Assembly (NCBI GenBank): GCA_910890315.1
Contig: CAJVGD010000019.1
Location: forward strand, 372,001-436,000
DNA from: Serendipita indica DSM 11827
Taxonomy: Eukaryota; Basidiomycota; Agaricomycetes; Sebacinales; Serendipitaceae
Reading direction: 5' to 3'
Length of the DNA stretch: 64,000 nt
Of the stretch, positions 23,357 to 34,364 are shown in pieces (within the stretch, counting starts at the first letter, position 1; each line of letters starts with the position of its first letter). The translations under genes were made by a program, and so were the position numbers. The notes beneath the pieces are model-generated. The model ran no database searches. It was not told the origin of the DNA and saw only the letters and a program-made list of their open reading frames with translations.

Positions 23357-26300
23357 ATGGACCATCGCAGGACTCAGTCTGCGCAAGCCCGTGTTCATCC
23401 TCCGCCTGCCCAGCTTCCTCCAGGCGCTCAACAACCTCAGATACGACCATATGGGATCGCAGCTGGCTTGCTAAACGCCAATTCTGCCTTTCTCCAGCCC
23501 CCCAACGCAGGCAGAGGCGGAGCTCCGTATCGCGAACGAACATATTCCACGAGTTCTGCTGATTTATATGCCGATTCGCCTTCTTCGTCGTCTTACTCGG
23601 ATACAACGCCTAATGCTGGAGGCAATCCTGGACACTTCCCTTTTCCTGAACCTGGATTATATCGTTCAACATCTGCTGGTGCCGTTCCTGCTGGAGGATA
23701 TAACCCCGGCAGCATCAGAAGGGCACAGCGTCAAGACACAATCACACCAGATAGCCCTGGCCTCTACGATGGTGCATTCTCAGACGAATCATTCGATAGG
23801 AATGAATACGCTCAAAGTGTCACTTCATTTGGCTCGCCAGAGCGCTCACCCTCGCTACGAGCCGAGGCGTTTACCCAACTTGGGTGAGCGATATTGATAG
23901 CCATCGAATTTTCGTCGCTGACAAGACGGTTCCCACACATTCAGGTTGGATCAAGATGCGATCAAAAAGTTTCAGGAAGGGAAACTGAACCCAAACGACG
24001 AAGAGTGGCATAGGCTTGTGGACCCGGAAGCAAGAAATGCGCTGCCGAATAAAGAGGTCAGCCGACAGAATGTCCTCTTTGAAGTCATCAAGTCGGAGAA
24101 AGACTATGTCCAGGATCTTGAAATCATGCGCGATGCAAGTCGCTTTCTCGCAGCTCAAAGAGATTGCTGACTCTCGTAGGTCTTTCTCCAACCTCTAATA
24201 CGCGCAGCTCCTCCGATCATTCAAAACGATCGACTCCACAATTTTGTCAGCGAGGTCTTTTGGAATTTCGAGCCGATTCTCGAGCACCATCAGCGCCTGC
24301 TCGGGGCCCTATACGAACGACAAAGGGAACAACATCCCATCATACAGAGTCTTTCAGATCTCATCATGGAGGCGGTTCTCCAATTCACCGAAGATTATGA
24401 AAGCTACATAAAGGTGATTTGACTTTGTTCACCACCCAGAAATCTCTCTCTTATCGACGTGTGTAGCATTATCCTCTGGCAGAGGCGCGTCACCGACGGG
24501 AAATGCGCCGGAACCCTGCCTATCAAGAGTTTCTAGCGGAACGGACCGCAGACAAGCGCACAAGAAAACGAGATTTGATCACATTCATATCAAGGTCGGT
24601 CACACGACTGCCAAGACTAAAGCTTCTACTCGAAACCGTACTCAAGCACACACCAGAAGGTACTTTGGATAGCCCCAGTTGTGAAGTTGATACTCAAATT
24701 TTGGGTTTAGATCATCCAGACGCAGAGAATCTTCCGGTTCTTCTTGGTATTATTGGCGACTTCCTCAAAAGTACGCAAGTAGGCATCGCGGTGGCTGAGA
24801 GTCGAGTCAAATTCGTATCCTTCTGTGAGAATCTCACATTTAAGAGAGGCGAATTGATCGTAAGTCGGTTTATACCACTGACCGCTCATGTATCTCATTT
24901 CCCAAGGACATGGATCTCTATGGAGAGAACCGCACGTTGATTCATATGGGACCTGTAGCTCGGAAAAACAAGAACGACTACTCGTGGGCCGACTTGACTG
25001 CTGTTCTCCTCGACCATTATTGTGAGTGGCTGCAGCAAATCGTCGCGAAACCTAATTGTCATAGTTATTCTTACAAGAGAAGAAGCAAGAGGGGAAATCA
25101 CCAAATATTATGTAGTATCTCGGGTTGGTGCTCGTCTCTCCCTCTGAACTATGTGCTAAGAGAGGATAGCCTATCCCACTGGATTTCCTTCGCCTTGGTC
25201 CTTTTATTGGTCCACCAGAAAGTCGAAGAGATGCCAACTCGGAGAATGCAGCGTTTCTGAACCTCAATATTTTTGCCGACGCGCGATCGTTCTACCCATT
25301 CGTCATTGCCGATGCTGCCTCTGAGGAACGACGATATGTGTTGTACACACCGAGCGATCGAGAACGTGCCAAGTGGAAACAGGTCTTGGAAGAGACAATC
25401 TCTTTGAGACGCGCATACGTAGATGCCAATAAGGTGCGACAACCGTGCTCGCCATTGGTTATACTCATTACCTGCAGCTCTTTGCCTTTGAGGTCATCTC
25501 GGATGATTATATGCGAGAACGAACCGTCTTGGTACCTAGCTCCCGCAAGAGGGGATTGACTGGACCGATGATATCGGTCACCACGTTTAGTGAGTTTTCG
25601 CGTGGAGACTTTTCTACGCGCTCATCCCACTATCAGATATCAACGACCGCGCTTTCATCGCAGTGGCCGCTCAGAACGGCGTTTATGTTGCTTTCCGGAG
25701 TGACCCCTCTGGTGCGTTCTATCGTGACATACAGACAAAGAGCTAATGTCCGGTATAGTATTCACTCTGGTACTTGAGCTGAGCAAGATCACAATGATTA
25801 CTGCGTTGCCCAAATACGACAGGCTATTCATCCTTTGCAACAGCACGGTCATATCGTACTCGCTTCGCGTCTTTGCCGATGTAGCCCAGAACAAGGTGGA
25901 ACCGACGGCCCTGGACAAGACGCTCGTTAAGCTCACTCCAAAAGCGGCTGGGCATGTCAGCTTCTTCCGTGTTGGTCGATTAGCAGGGAGGGATATGAGT
26001 GAGTCGGAACCGTCCTGGTGTTTCGGTCCTCACCTCGTTTGCTAGTGGTCTACGATGAAAGAGGTCTTCGCTCATCGACCATTCATACGGTCGAGATTCG
26101 GATAGGAGGCTTGACTGAAATCAAGGTACATCCCAACTTCTTTAGGAAGTGGGGCTGACGCGCTGTACAGAAAGGAGCATACTTGCCTGGAATCGCTACA
26201 GATGTCCAGTTCCTGACTAAACATTTGGCAATCGTCTCTGATCGGGGAATGACCGTACTGGATCCATTCGAGTAGGCATATCCTATTCTACATTCGGTTG

Positions 26301-26911
26301 GAGCTGACCTCTTGTAGCATTTCGAATGTCCTCACAGTCCCTGACTTTTCTGCTGCGCACAATGATACAGCCATGATGGCTCTCAAGGATAAATGCGACT
26401 CGTCGCGGACCCTTGGAATGGTGCCTGCTCTCAATGGAGAACAGCTCTGTATCTACGAAGGTGTGTAATTACACAAACGATGTAAACTTTCTAACAAACG
26501 ACAGAATACGGTTGCTACATTCACAAGCATGGCTACCCCATTCGAAAGTGTGGGTTCGTCAAATGGGAAATCAAGGCGACGTCTTATGTGTTCCGTGCAC
26601 CCTATGTTCTGCTCTTTGGAGAAAACTTTGTGGAGATTCGTCACGCGCCCACAGGCCAATTTCGACAAATGCTCGAGCACAAGGGACTGCGGCTCCTCGC
26701 GCAGACTTCGCTCGAGGGAGATGTGGGCGATTTCATGATGTCTTGGAAAGGAGAAAAGAACGACGAATTCGGTCAGAGTTACGCTCTTGTAGAGGTAGTG
26801 GAGACGCGAGATCTCCGTTCGCTCAGCAATGATGCTGCCTCGTTGGAGAGGAGCATCAGTGCAATTTCAGCTCAACCTCTTGCCAATGTCCTTTGGGAGG
26901 AGTGGAATTGA
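23357..26911 (+). CDS. RhoGEF of Rom1/Rom2 type (DH-PH-CNH), 962 aa
   Basis: Fifteen exons join in phase: 23357-23883, 23945-24134, 24180-24413, 24467-24659, 24711-24859, 24907-25021, 25065-25123, 25170-25433, 25478-25589, 25637-25711, 25759-25998, 26046-26125, 26171-26271, 26318-26460 and 26505-26911. A disordered Ser/Pro-rich N-terminus (about 175 aa) precedes a DH domain (RQNVLFEVIKSEKDYVQDLE; ISRSVTRLPRLKLLLE). A PH region follows (LTREEARGEITKYYVVSR), then a C-terminal CNH/citron domain (GVYVAFRSDPS; YVLLFGENFVEIRHAPTG). These exchange factors activate Rho1 at the plasma membrane for cell-wall integrity signalling. No DEP domain was seen, so it is shorter than yeast Rom2. Intron 2 has a GC donor (GAT/GCAAGT). 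The intron 24660-24710 is 51 nt and stop-free. Confidence 0.9.
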
Positions 26912-27005
26912 TGTGGCCATAACTTATCCGGCTTATTCGCTGTACGAGTAGACTGTAATCGTCTGTTATGTATACACGATTCCTCTTCCCTATTTTACGC
27001 AAACT

Positions 27006-27656
27006 CTAGGCTGCAAAAGTTTGCAGGTACGTTACTCTGTGTTGATTTGCGTCCGTATCTGCAGAGCGGTTGTAGGGCGTCCACTTTGGTTCATCCTTGA
27101 AGAGCCGCATGGCCTTGATGTAGTCCCCCTCGTCGAGAGTAAAGCGGTGGTAGATCCCTGCGGGCAACACGAGAAGGTCACCTTGGTCGACGTGGACGCG
27201 GATCCATTCGTCCTTTTGTGGAGACCGAACGTCGAAGAAGCCTGCGCCGTCTAGGATGTACCGAATCTCCTCGTCCTCGTGCATATGTCTAAATATCCAA
27301 AGTCAGTCCCCCTCTCGTGTATCCCCAGTTGGACGTACTCTTCGAAAAAGGATTTAATCTTTGATTCGTATAGGTCTCCCAGCCCAGTCTTTGACACGTT
27401 GATAATGTCTCTATTCTTGTACGAACGCTCCGCGGCAATCTGATCAATAGCCTGCACGAACCATCAGTGCTCACAGTGAATCAGGGGCGCAAAAACTGGA
27501 GCTAACTTGTTCCCAATTGCCATCTTGGTCGATTGGAATGTGCCAGTAGAGCACGCCGTACTTTGCCAAATCGCTCTGCGAAACGGGTGGCAAAGCACTG
27601 TCAAAATGCGGCAAGCGCTGATCGCCCTCGACGTTGTCAAAATAATACGCCTTCAT
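27006..27656 (-). CDS. ADI1: Acireductone dioxygenase, 181 aa
   Basis: Three exons (27656-27507, 27451-27339, 27288-27006) in correct phase. The cupin metal site reads [10 protein letters not shown] (His-x-His-x4-Glu) with a later His in [11 protein letters not shown]. The start MKAYYFDN and the total length are those of the ARD family. The enzyme oxidises acireductone to 2-keto-4-methylthiobutyrate with bound Fe2+ in the methionine salvage pathway, in cytosol and nucleus. Its stop lies 94 bases from the convergent RhoGEF stop. It looks whole and ordinary. Confidence 0.95.
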
Positions 27657-27856
27657 CTCTCAAGCTAGACTTGTGCCTCGAAAATTGTGGCGGATAGAGC
27701 CGGTTCCAAGATTTAAGATGACGTGAGAATGGCGAAAAGCGCCAAAGAGGAAATGCTCAAGTAACGTCTTTGTTACGAGCTACTGTGTACATATGTTATA
27801 AAGAAAAGGAGGAGTCAAGAAATAATTGATCAAAGAGAGGTATTTTGGGTTGTTGG

Positions 27857-29613
27857 TTACACCGCCGTGTCCTCCAAGACGAGTTGCTGCCACTCTGAAG
27901 GTAGCCGAGCACGAGGTTTGTAACCAGGGACGGCATTCATGCGATAGAGAACCGTCCAATGAATATTCTCGTATTGCTTCCGGAGAGCATCGGATGGAAC
28001 GGTGCGACGACCCGTAAAGTTGAACCTGTACCACGGGTTTAAACAAAGCTTTGTGATTAGAAGCAGTAACGCGCACCTTTTACCAGTCCACACCGGAATC
28101 TGTACAAGCCACCAGATTGGATGCAACTTGAGCTGATCGTGGATTGCACCCTTTGCGTCAAACTCGTCGGCCTCTTTCCAGTTGCGAAGCGGAAGTTTGG
28201 TCTTTGCATTCGTCTCTGGGGATCCAATCACGGTGTCATCGCTACTTTGCCGACTAACAGATATAGAACCCTCGGGAACGCGAGGGACACAGTCTTCTGG
28301 GATGCCGAGGTCGTCGAGAGCTTCATTGTCAAAGAGGATGCCGCAGTCTACTTTGACAATCTCATGGAGCATCCAGCGGAGAGCGATATTTGCCAGACAA
28401 GGTGCTTCAGCGTCTGAATCGAACATGGCTCCACCTCCCACGTCTACCAAAGTCTTAGCGATCACAAGGAGAGATGCAAGGAAGAGAGCTCACCGGTGTG
28501 GCAACCAGAGAACCACATCTCCTTGACAGATGCGACTTTGCCGTTTGCATATTGTTCGACACCGGCTCCAGAGGCTTCTGTGGGTGACCAAGGTGTGACT
28601 CCAAACTTGGTACGATGCTCGTCTAGGGAAATGGCGTGGCGAAAGTTTTTGATCGTGTTGTTCGAGGCGAATGGGACCGTTTGTGGGATTAAGAGACCAA
28701 CACTTGCGACCGTATCCCTGCCAGGCAAAATAAGACGCGGTACCGAGTTTGAAAAACAGGGACATACCATACGCCGAGTATCTCAACGTCGACACGTTTG
28801 CAAAATGTCATTTTAAACTTGTGTGCCAGCTTATCTTGACGGTGATACATATCGTATGCAAAGGAGACCTGGCTGGCATGTTAGTTGACAGGGTTTGGCT
28901 GGCGCGTGGGACGGGACCTGTTCTGAATTGCCTTTGGGCAATAAGCCAACTGTATGGAGCATCCCAGCCAATGCACGTGCAGTATACGCTCCTCGACTAT
29001 GAAATATGAGCGAAATTTCGACTACGGCTCGGGGGAGGTGAACACGTACGAGAAGCCAAAGATGCAAATACGATCGTTTGGGAGGTGGTTCTCCATCAAA
29101 AATTTGTACGCGTCCATGACGTGTTCACTGAGATACCAAGCGATGGCCAAGTCGACTGTTTTGGCAAACCAGCGCTGATCGGAGAAGGGTGAGCGAGTTC
29201 GGTGGCATGGGCGAGGCGTTTGTTGGCGGACATACCTCGATGGTTCCTCTGACTCCGGGGTCGGTAAAAGTGCCGATTCCGGGCTGGTAATAGACCATTT
29301 GACGTTCGCGGTTGTGCATTTGCTGTTGGAATGGATGAGACGGCTGCCAGCACGGAGGGATTGCGGAGCTTACCAAGAGACTGCAAAGTTTGACTACGTT
29401 GGTATTCTTTTCAAGGAGAGTCAGTTTGATGTCGACGGACGCGATACCAAGGTACTAACTGTGTCGTCAAACTGGAGTGCGTGCAGGCGTCGAATAGCAT
29501 GGATGAGATGAAGTGAAAGAGTTGATGTAAGCTGCCAATTATGCGAGTTGTATGTGTGTAAGACTTGCCTGGTTGCTTGTCCCATCGAGGAGAATGACGA
29601 GGTTACGAGACAT
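27857..29613 (-). CDS. DUF2235 (Tle1-like) alpha/beta-hydrolase, copy 2, 413 aa
   Basis: Ten exons join in phase: 29613-29569, 29471-29460, 29406-29374, 29322-29236, 29174-29050, 28996-28918, 28868-28768, 28717-28494, 28443-28077 and 28025-27857. Motifs match copy 1: NLVILLDGTSNQFDDTNTNV, YYQPGIGTFTDPG, GFSRGAYTARALAG with the nucleophile Ser near 101, and ILGVWDTVAS. Exon lengths of 12, 33, 87, 79, 101, 224 and 169 nt equal those of copy 1. The GC donor of intron 1 (CAG/GCAAGT) and the 12-nt exon are conserved too. Copy 1 has an intron inside the 125-nt block that copy 2 lacks. Orientation is opposite to copy 1. Predicted cytosolic hydrolase, substrate unknown; it looks whole. Confidence 0.9.
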
Positions 29614-30056
29614 TACAGGAGATAAGAGTGATACGAGTAGAAGAGGCAGCGAGTGCGGGATGAGGGAGAGACCAAGGAGCGAGAGATGACCCGTCTTTTA
29701 TGATGGCCAGTCACCCTTGACAGAAATGACTGCGGTACACCATCGTTTGGCCAAATCTGCAAATCAGGTGTCCGACAAGCTCCCGCGGTGATAAAGGGCG
29801 TATTGATTTTGTGTGCCAGCACGTAGAAATGACGGCCCTCCCGACTTTACATTTGATCCGGTGCGCAATATCTCCTCAGAGCACTCTATATACGGAATCT
29901 GTCGGGCCAATCCAAAAGGCCCCGCTAGCTGGCAGCCAAGTCAGCGGGGTCCAATGCAATCAGAGCGCCTTGACCGACGCACAACTGAACACTGCACGGC
30001 AATTGGGTTACGCCTAAAGAGTTGTGTGGTAATGCATTCCTCGACCTGGCCACTCC
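29614..30056. other. Divergent intergenic region, nothing recognised
   Basis: About 440 bases shared as 5' flank by DUF2235 copy 2 (minus) and the coiled-coil gene (plus). No coding frame supported. Confidence 0.4.
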
Positions 30057-32622
30057 ATGGCAGAGCACTATCCTTTGGACCAAACTCGTCCAGAGAGACC
30101 TCCATTCATCTCACGTTCAGCAATCCTACACAACACATCGTCTAGCCTGCAAATCCAACCGCCAACTAAAAGGCGCAAGCGAAAGCCGTCCAGGGAGAGA
30201 CCAGACACCCTTTTTACCAACAAGGAATACACAATACAACCCAGGCCCTTTACTCTGCCAAAAACGCCATGGATGCCGCCTGGTCTTGCTCCCCCAGTCT
30301 TTGTTCCCGCTACGAGCACAAAACCAGTCTTGCCAGTCGCCCAGTCCTCTACAACCAATTATATAGATTCACGCTTTCTTGATTCATATCCAGGCACTCG
30401 GGACCCACTTGCCCACTCCCTCGATAGCACTTTCCACGTAAACCCTCTACCCACAGGCTATGTACACGTTTGTACAAAATGCAAAGCACTAGAAGAACGA
30501 ATGATCAAGCTGGAAAGCCAACTTGATACCGACAACGTGGATTCTCGACTTGCACATCTCGAGGCACGAATGACGGAGAAGCACGACGTGCTACAGGAGG
30601 CTATAGGAAAATTGGCTGAAGTCACCAGTCAACTTGCCGCAATGATCAGTTCGCCGTGCCTCCGTCAGCAGACCAGTTAAAGGTGTTTACAACCAGGCTT
30701 GATTCTGTCGAACAGCAGCATCATCAAACATCAAAATCTGTGGAATCGCGCCTGAGTGCCGTCGAGAACCGGTATGAGCAACTAGGAGAAACATTGCTTA
30801 CTATCGGGGTACGACAAGACCGTGATAGCTTCAAGGTATGGTTTCTTCACCAGCATATGATTTAATTTACTTAAATTCGTCTAGTTGTTACCAGAGACCA
30901 AAGAAATCTTGGGCTCCCACCCAGTCGTTTACGACCAAAGAAACAATCCTGCAACGAGCCTCCGACGTATCAAGATTCTCAATGGTCGCGTGAAATCTAT
31001 GCTTGATGCTGGTATACCCTCTAACGAAGGTGAGCGAGCGACTCCTCTCGCGGTCAGGTAGCTTATCATACTCTCCAGTTTTACTCCAATACTCGAATGC
31101 AGAAACGATCTCTGCCAATGAAAGAGAAGAGCAAGCCAAATTATTACATATCATAAACAAGGCCTTTCAGAATGAGCGATCCGACAACGAAGACGATCTT
31201 AGGAAAGAGGGCTCTGAGCAAGCAGCCGCTGCCGCAGCTCCAAATTTCAATGTGGAATCAAGACTAATGTCCTGTGAGGAACGAATCAATCAGCAAGACG
31301 CAGCCATACTCTCACTCACAAAGGCCGTCGCCGCAAACGAGCAAGAAATTCTTGACACCACTTTGGCTCTCAGAGTACAGGTTAACCCAGCAGAGTTCAC
31401 GGTATAAAGGTTTCTCTATTATCCTAATAGACTAAAAATGCTCGCAGTTGCTACCAGAAACGATGAATATCCTCGACTTGAACCCAGTCATTTATCATTG
31501 CGGTCAACAGCTTATGGGAGTCGAACGTATTCTACACGTCAACAAACAGGTCCAGGAAGCGATATCAGGTGGAATAGATCCTACGACAGGTGAGTTGCCC
31601 CTGGTCCTCTGATGCCTTGGTAATGTGTCCAAGTGATCGCCCAATACTCCGACTCGAACGCTGGAAGAGTCAACGAAGATGAGAAGAGAACCGAAGAAAG
31701 GATTGTTAGGATCATTCAGCGCGTTCTGGAAGACCAGTCCCCAGATTTCGATGCAGCGGGGATCAATACTCTGCGTTGCGCAGAGAATAGCGATCCTACG
31801 AGGTCACGTACGCACAGTAAGTCATCACTCCGTCTGGCTGTGGCGACAACTGGGCTCGCTCCCACCATTCGTGAACCGAGAGAGGATGCAGGTGACAAAT
31901 TACCTGATGCAGGAGACTGGGGAGAATCTCAGGGACGTACCTTTGAGCACGGGACCGACCCGACTCTGCAGCGCCTTATCCCTGTTACCTCTGAGCTAAC
32001 GGTCAGTTTGCGCACGGTATCCGACAAGCCGAGCTGATTCATGATTATTAGACAAATGAACAAATCTCCGACGCAGACGATGCCATGAGTGACTCTGAGG
32101 ATGATCTCGAGCCAGAATCTCCTAGGGACGTAAAGTCTCACGAAGATAGTGTGCTCTCAGGTGATAGATGTCAATTTTACACCAGAGAAATTCGATGCTG
32201 ATTCTGATATAGCCTTCGACAAAATCTCTATTCTTGAAGAGGACCCTTCTCAAGTCGAGACAAAGGAGATATCGAAAGCATTCGAGGATGGCAAGATTGT
32301 TCCGGCTCACACTCACGGCCTACAAAGCAATGACGAGAATCAATATCCACCGCCGGCCCCAACCCATGATTGGAAGCACACCGTTCAAAGACGATTGGAA
32401 GACCTCGAACACGATGCTCGTCAATCTCAGAAATACCTGGTGGCACAACATAGTGCCCTGTATCAGCTTTCGCAATCAATCCAGGGTCCTCTCGCACCTC
32501 GGCCCCTTGCGTCTGAGTCTCAACTACAAGACCTCCGCAAAGAATTACAGGACGTGCTCACGGACCATTTTCTTGACATAGAACAGAGGCTTCATCAAGT
32601 CGTTATCAAAGCGGCTCAATAG
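30057..32622 (+). CDS. Coiled-coil protein with a duplicated module, function unknown
   Basis: A multi-exon gene starting MAEHYPLDQTRPERP. An N-terminal disordered basic part (PPTKRRKRKPSRERP may be a nuclear signal) is followed by heptad-like coiled coils (LEERMIKLESQLD; ESRLSAVENRYEQLGETL). A module then occurs twice: LLPETKEILGSHPVVYDQ (from about 30884) and LLPETMNILDLNPVIYH (from about 31449). In each copy it is followed by a helix, then LQYSNAE or AQYSDSN, then a KLLHIINKAF or RIVRIIQRVL helix. Splice phase is clean at the four junctions inside this module. The junction near 30,600-30,660 (frame change before VPPSADQLK) and the one near 32,110-32,160 were not resolved. The C-terminus is another coiled coil ending KAAQ. 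I recognise no family. Confidence 0.65.
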
Positions 32623-32811
32623 TGCGATGGCGCAGAGGTGATTGACCTGACTAGTGCTTTGATGCCACGAGAGGTCTCAGTCACACTTTAGAGGTAATGA
32701 AATGGCAAGTTTGATTCATTGTCCATGATTTTACAGCGAGTAAAGATGAATTGTCCAAGAGGGTATGTAGCGAAGATTGTTATCTCACATTCAGGGAGTT
32801 GGTTCGATAGC

Positions 32812-33543
32812 TCATCGAGGAGGGACGGCGTTCCATGACTGGTTGATGTTGGGGGATTCTGGCGTTCCACATTGCCAGATCTGGACCTATATCCGAGTCA
32901 GCTCAACTTCTTTTTCTAGTGTCAAAGCGCACCTGTGTACCATCGGCTAGGTTTCCATCCGTCAGGTCGAGGCACTTGTTATGGCCTGCCCACTGGAACG
33001 CTCCATCACCGTTGACGCGCCACTTCTGATTATTATTACCATCGTAGCACGTCCATATTTGCAACTTCTGGCCGTTGGAGTTGTTTCCGTTTGGAACGTC
33101 GAGACATTTATCGCCATAGATTTTGATTTGGGTGACCGGTCCTTTGTTGGTGGTACCTTCCTCTGCACCACCTTTAACGACGATCCACTCACGCTGTGCG
33201 CCGTTGAATGTACCGCAATTCGCGATGGTCACTGGGGCGCCGTCGTAGTTTCCGGATGCCTGAAGGCAAGGCGCAAAGCGAGCTGAGCATCCAAAGGTGA
33301 GTTTTGACCTGTATTATGAAGTGGAGTAGCCTACGATTGACGATAAAAGTTTGAATTAGTGTTGGAGTGTTGACACTGAACGAATCAGTAGGGACCGCAA
33401 GGAACAGACTCGTACATACGGGGCTTGGAGGATTCTACCAAGAGGTCAGTCGGTGTTATTGTCCAGACAGGTTCAACTCACGGGTCGGCCGCAACAGAAA
33501 GAGCCACCGCCAACAGGGAAGTAACGAAACCAAATGATTTCAT
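32812..33543 (-). CDS. Secreted ricin-B-type (beta-trefoil) lectin-like protein
   Basis: The first exon (33543 to about 33481) encodes a signal peptide, MKSFGFVTSLLAVALSVAAD. One or two small exons of uncertain borders follow, then the main exon with CLQASGNYDGAPVTIANCGT, the repeated trefoil signature CLDVPNGNNSNGQKLQIWTC and CLDLTDGNLADGTQ, and QKW. A last exon (to 32812) adds VQIWQCGTPESPNINQSW and ends VPPR. The Q-x-W and CLD motifs are those of ricin-B carbohydrate-binding folds, often galactose- or GalNAc-specific. With about one trefoil and no catalytic domain it is likely an extracellular lectin. Such fungal lectins may act in defence or cell-wall binding; that role is inference. Confidence 0.82.
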
Positions 33544-34364
33544 GAAGATAGATGAGAAGAAAGCAGGAATGATTCCAGCTCGCATATGCTCTTCTGGTGC
33601 CCTTATATGTGGCAGGGGTCGGTCACTCGGGCACCGCCATACGTACATAGGTCACGATGCCGTAGATGCACTGCCATTAGAAGTGTAATTGTTTCGGCTT
33701 GAATGACGGAACGATGTCATTCTGGAACGCGGGGACGGCTTCGGTGGAACGGCTTCGGCGAGTGCTATGACGGTCTGGAGAGGCCTCGATGCGTCAATGG
33801 CCGTGCTTTGGTTGAAAAACGCCATCATCGAGACGCTTCTCGAGCGCGTGTTCTTGGCCGGATGTGCCGCCCTGTGAGCAGTATTCTAATGAGCAGACCC
33901 TCCTGCTCCCAATTACTGTGGACTTCAAGGTCCGAGTTGTTGTGCCCCATTCCAGTGAGTATGCAGCTTATTTGCGTATCAAACCTGACTGATGACCCTA
34001 GTAGCCACTTGACTATCTGAGACCGATACCTGGACGAATACCAAGTTCCTTTTGTCTCAACCAACCGCATCTGGTAGCCACTTTCAATGACCAAAATCGA
34101 ACTTGGACCGAGGTATGGACCAAGCTGGAGTGCTATGTGGCTGCCACTCCTCCTAGTTATCTGGCCGCGGCGAGATTTACCGGGTCGCTCCGGACTTACA
34201 AGTTCTTCCCCGCACCCATTCAAATACCAGGAGCCGAAGTTCGGAATAGGCTGTCCGTTGCCGTCGGGGAGCAACCCGCAAGGAGCGGGTAGTCGCAGGA
34301 GCTTTTGAACTGGACCTGAGCACCCACCATGCGGCAAGGTGTGGATACTTTCATCGTCCGTATC
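33544..34364. other. Gap between the lectin and MFS genes
   Basis: About 820 bases forming the divergent 5' space of the two genes. A 170-codon minus frame (34337-33825) and overlapping plus frames show no domain and no splice support, so I do not call a gene. Confidence 0.4.

Noticed and set aside
33825-34337. A 170-codon minus-strand frame between the lectin and MFS genes
   Set aside because: No domain, no splice partner, composition like translated intergenic DNA.
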